64,000 bases of DNA from JBCCEJ01 sp039030335 (GTDB lineage Bacteria; Pseudomonadota; Gammaproteobacteria; HK1): assembly GCA_039030335.1 (NCBI GenBank), contig JBCCEJ010000004.1:103478-167477 (forward strand), in the 5' to 3' direction. Each line of letters opens with the position of its first letter. Position 1 is the stretch's first letter. Position numbers and translations under genes: made by a program. Positions 62,581-64,000 of this stretch are shown here, one piece after another. Under the pieces are notes generated by a model. The model was not told where the DNA came from. It saw nothing but the letters and a program-made list of their open reading frames with translations, and made no database searches.

Positions 62581-63246
62581 GTGTCCTCAAAGCAACGTTG
62601 CTCTCACTGCGGCTCTCAGCTCACTCGCCTACCGGATTCTCCGAACGGCTTTGCCGATTGGATTCGCTGTCGAGCCGAGGGCGCCAACACAACTGCTCTA
62701 CGTGAGATCGTGACTCAGAACGACTGTACACTCCGCGAAGCGTGCGAATGGAGCAACCACCGCCTTGCCTGCTTTCAAAGTTGGCCTTTCGATGAATCGC
62801 AGGTGGCAATTCTAGCGGAGCTGGATCAGACTTTTGGCGGCTATCCCAAGCCAGAGGAGTTTACCGACCGGTCTCATTGTGACGAGTGCACGGAACATGA
62901 CAATACGCTGCAGAAGGGACGCGACCGCATCACTCGAACTGACTTGGGGAATCCCGGCTGGGACCCAGTTGGTTTCTGTCGAAAGGAGGGGCTGTTCTAC
63001 TTGTTCCCAACGCTGGCTCGGTACGCGTTTGTGCCAGATTTGTGGCGCGACAGGGAGTGGTATGGAGCGCAGATTCTCGACCATCTGGACAACGGTAGTA
63101 TCTTGTATCGGGAGTCTTCTGCTGCGGAGAAGCGCTTAATGGCACGCTTCCTTGGGGTCCTCGAGACCGTAGCGAAAGACTTCAATGATCCGCAATCGAC
63201 CCTGGCGCAAACGAATGCGCTTCGTGATCTTTGGGCAGGAAGATAG
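62581..63246 (+). CDS. Cassette 2 protein, DUF6714-like
   Basis: 221 residues from a GTG at 62581, four bases after the core site. An N-terminal zinc-finger-like CSHCGSQLTRLPDSPNGFADWIRC pair of Cys motifs is followed by a region resembling DUF6714 (PKPEEFTDRSHCDECTEHDNTL, LGNPGWDPVGFCRKEGLFYLFPTLARYAF, WYGAQILDHL). DUF6714 has no known function. A typical single-gene cassette with its attC starting seven bases after the stop. Confidence 0.75.
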   Translation: MSSKQRCSHCGSQLTRLPDSPNGFADWIRCRAEGANTTALREIVTQNDCTLREACEWSNHRLACFQSWPFDESQVAILAELDQTFGGYPKPEEFTDRSHCDECTEHDNTLQKGRDRITRTDLGNPGWDPVGFCRKEGLFYLFPTLARYAFVPDLWRDREWYGAQILDHLDNGSILYRESSAAEKRLMARFLGVLETVAKDFNDPQSTLAQTNALRDLWAGR

Positions 63247-63253
63247 CATGTTT

Positions 63254-63354
63254 GCCCAACAATACGCTGCAGAGCGACCGCTTGACCCGCCAGCCGAATT
63301 TGCTGACGCAAATCGTCTGTCGCCTCAAGCGGCGCCTGAGCGTTGGCGTTCGGC
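63254..63354 (+). other. attC site of cassette 2
   Basis: 101 bases. R'' GCCCAAC (63254-63260), R' GTTCGGC (63348-63354; the fourth base departs from GTTRRRY). Arms CCGCTTGA/TCAAGCGG form a long stem. R'' matches the start of cassette 2 (TTGGGC). Confidence 0.9.
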
Positions 63355-63852
63355 GTCACCGGTGCCCTGACTAACGCTGTATTTTGGTAGTTTGGGGCGG
63401 TGCCCACTCAGCAGTCCTCCAATTCCGGACTAACCAATTCTGAGTAGAAGAGAGCACTCTCCTAAGCGCAGAGCGGATTGTCCGAGGGCGTGCAGTTCGC
63501 GGATGAGTGCGGTGAGTATCCTTTGACGCCAAAGCCCTTGCGCAGATCAATCGGATTGCCTTCGCCTGAAGCGCACTGTGTGAGTAGAATCTACTCTTGA
63601 AGGAGTACTGGTTAGTTCTTGCCTCTCCTTCGGGTGGGTCGTAGCACAGGTAGCAGTGGAAATGGACGCCTTGCAATCACAGTCAGCGCCAAAGTCATCA
63701 GGGCGGGTAAACCGAATCGCGTCGGTCCATCGAACCCCGTGCCCTCCGATAGCCCGACGCCGAACAAACAGCTGCAGTGGACAGCATGACCCGGCCGCCG
63801 AAATTGCTGTCGCAATTCGGCACCCGCGTCAAGCTGCCACTGAGCGTATCCG
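63349..63852 (+). other. Cassette 3, no convincing sense gene
   Basis: 504 bases. No plus-strand frame has a good start, ribosome-binding site and length. On the minus strand two overlapping frames look protein-like: one from 63676 to 63371 (101 residues) and another giving ILTALIRELHALGQSALRLG near 63540-63430. Neither can be called a gene. Inverted short segments (CTAACCA, GAGTAG) occur at about 63430 and 63600. Confidence 0.6.
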
Positions 63853-63858
63853 TTAGGC
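63759..63858 (+). other. attC site of cassette 3
   Basis: 100 bases. R'' GCCGAAC (63759-63765) is the exact complement of GTTCGGC, the core formed with cassette 3's first bases. R' is GTTAGGC (63852-63858). Arms CAGTGGACAGC/GCTGCCACTG with one extrahelical A. Confidence 0.9.
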
Positions 63859-64000
63859 GGCGGAGTTGCCCACGGAAAGTGGACACCTAGACGCATCGAC
63901 GTAAGATGCAATCGGAGGTGTCAAATGAGCCAAAAAGCAAAAGCTAAACGCTACACGGAGTCTTTCCGCCGAGAAGCGGTGCGACTCGCCGACCAGCCCG
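63859..64000 (+). mobile_element. IS3-family insertion sequence, left part
   Basis: An IS3-type transposase gene begins here, 66 bases after the last attC core. The left inverted repeat cannot be delimited; GTGGACACC near 63875 is typical of IS3-type ends. The element runs off the right edge. Confidence 0.6.
63925..64000 (+). CDS. IS3-family transposase OrfA, N-terminus
   Basis: First 25 residues (MSQKAKAKRYTESFRREAVR and on), matching the helix-turn-helix start of IS3-family OrfA. GGAGGTG lies four bases before the ATG at 63925. The rest lies beyond the window. Confidence 0.85.
   Translation, partial: MSQKAKAKRYTESFRREAVRLADQP

Larger units (their letters stand above)
60553..63858. mobile_element. 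Chromosomal integron with three cassettes
   Basis: Integrase gene, attI region and three tandem cassettes: cassette 1 61875-62570, cassette 2 62571-63348, cassette 3 63349-63852. Cassette boundaries follow from GTTRRRY core sites at 61874-61880, 62570-62576, 63348-63354 and 63852-63858. In every cassette the R'' sequence is the reverse complement of G plus the cassette's own first six bases. The cassettes look lower in GC than the flanking chromosome. Confidence 0.93.

Noticed and set aside
63612..63911. Minus-strand frame reading through attC3 toward the IS
   Set aside because: It crosses the attC hairpin and the IS boundary, so it is a chance frame.
1..64000. CRISPR arrays and rRNA genes
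   Set aside because: No regularly spaced repeat arrays or recognisable rRNA sequence seen.

Overview
The window is one continuous stretch of high-GC DNA from a proteobacterium, most probably a free-living, marine- or sediment-type gammaproteobacterium. This rests on the gene set (Hsp33, a LexA with a CTGT-N8-ACAG box, ImuA/ImuB, DUF2058, HlyU-like, DUF4124, DUF3750 and SCO proteins, TRAP transport) and on tightly packed GC-rich genes. I cannot name a genus from the sequence. No rRNA, tRNA or CRISPR array was found.

Layout. (1) 1-6.4 kb: a minus-strand operon RDD / SpoIIM-like / DUF4129 / DUF4350 / MoxR / DUF58 with stop-start overlaps at every junction, the last gene running off the left edge; moaA lies just upstream. 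(2) 7.5-8.5 kb: a gene-poor, partly AT-rich gap with three inverted repeats. (3) 8.5-14 kb: GST, an HD-type metalloprotein, DUF3750, methylmalonate-semialdehyde dehydrogenase, a TauD-type dioxygenase and HIT. (4) 14-17.6 kb: an SOS module, lexA with a perfect box over its promoter, then imuA and imuB but no dnaE2; the lexA-imuA gap carries tandem and dispersed short repeats. (5) 17.6-33.2 kb: a CaiB-type CoA-transferase beside an MttB-family methyltransferase, an MFS exporter, NADP-type glutamate dehydrogenase, a dCache-HAMP protein that stops after HAMP, an ammonia-lyase homologue that has lost the MIO-forming Ala-Ser-Gly, a P-loop protein with a MetA-type acyltransferase, Hsp33, and a second MttB homologue. 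(6) 33-46.5 kb: an orphan T2SS-F protein, SCO, and a catabolic block (ornithine cyclodeaminase-like, SDR, PhyH, a complete DctPQM TRAP transporter, DapA-like aldolase, 2-hydroxyacid dehydrogenase, acyl-CoA carboxyltransferase). (7) 46.5-52.7 kb: small hypotheticals and a 1204-residue RTX calcium-binding protein preceded by a small exported protein. (8) 52.8-60 kb: cupin, a second TauD-type dioxygenase, DUF1330, then an FAD oxidoreductase with a HyuA/HyuB hydantoinase-type pair.

(9) 60.5-64 kb is the most interesting part: a chromosomal integron that is readable from sequence alone. An IntI-type tyrosine recombinase (minus strand) faces a putative attI with two 32-bp direct repeats exactly 50 bp apart. 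Three gene cassettes follow on the plus strand. In each, the R'' core site of its attC is the exact reverse complement of the core formed by that cassette's own first bases (GTTAGAC/GTCTAAC, GTTGGGC/GCCCAAC, GTTCGGC/GCCGAAC), which is what excision as a circle predicts. Cassette 1 encodes a protein resembling AbiGi/DUF2971-type proteins, cassette 2 a DUF6714-like protein, and cassette 3 no convincing sense gene. An IS3-family orfA begins just after the last attC and runs off the right edge.

Most of the chromosome reads as ordinary metabolism. The places that reward a second look are the integron and its cassettes, the MIO-less lyase with its neighbours, the imuAB locus without dnaE2, and the RTX gene pair.
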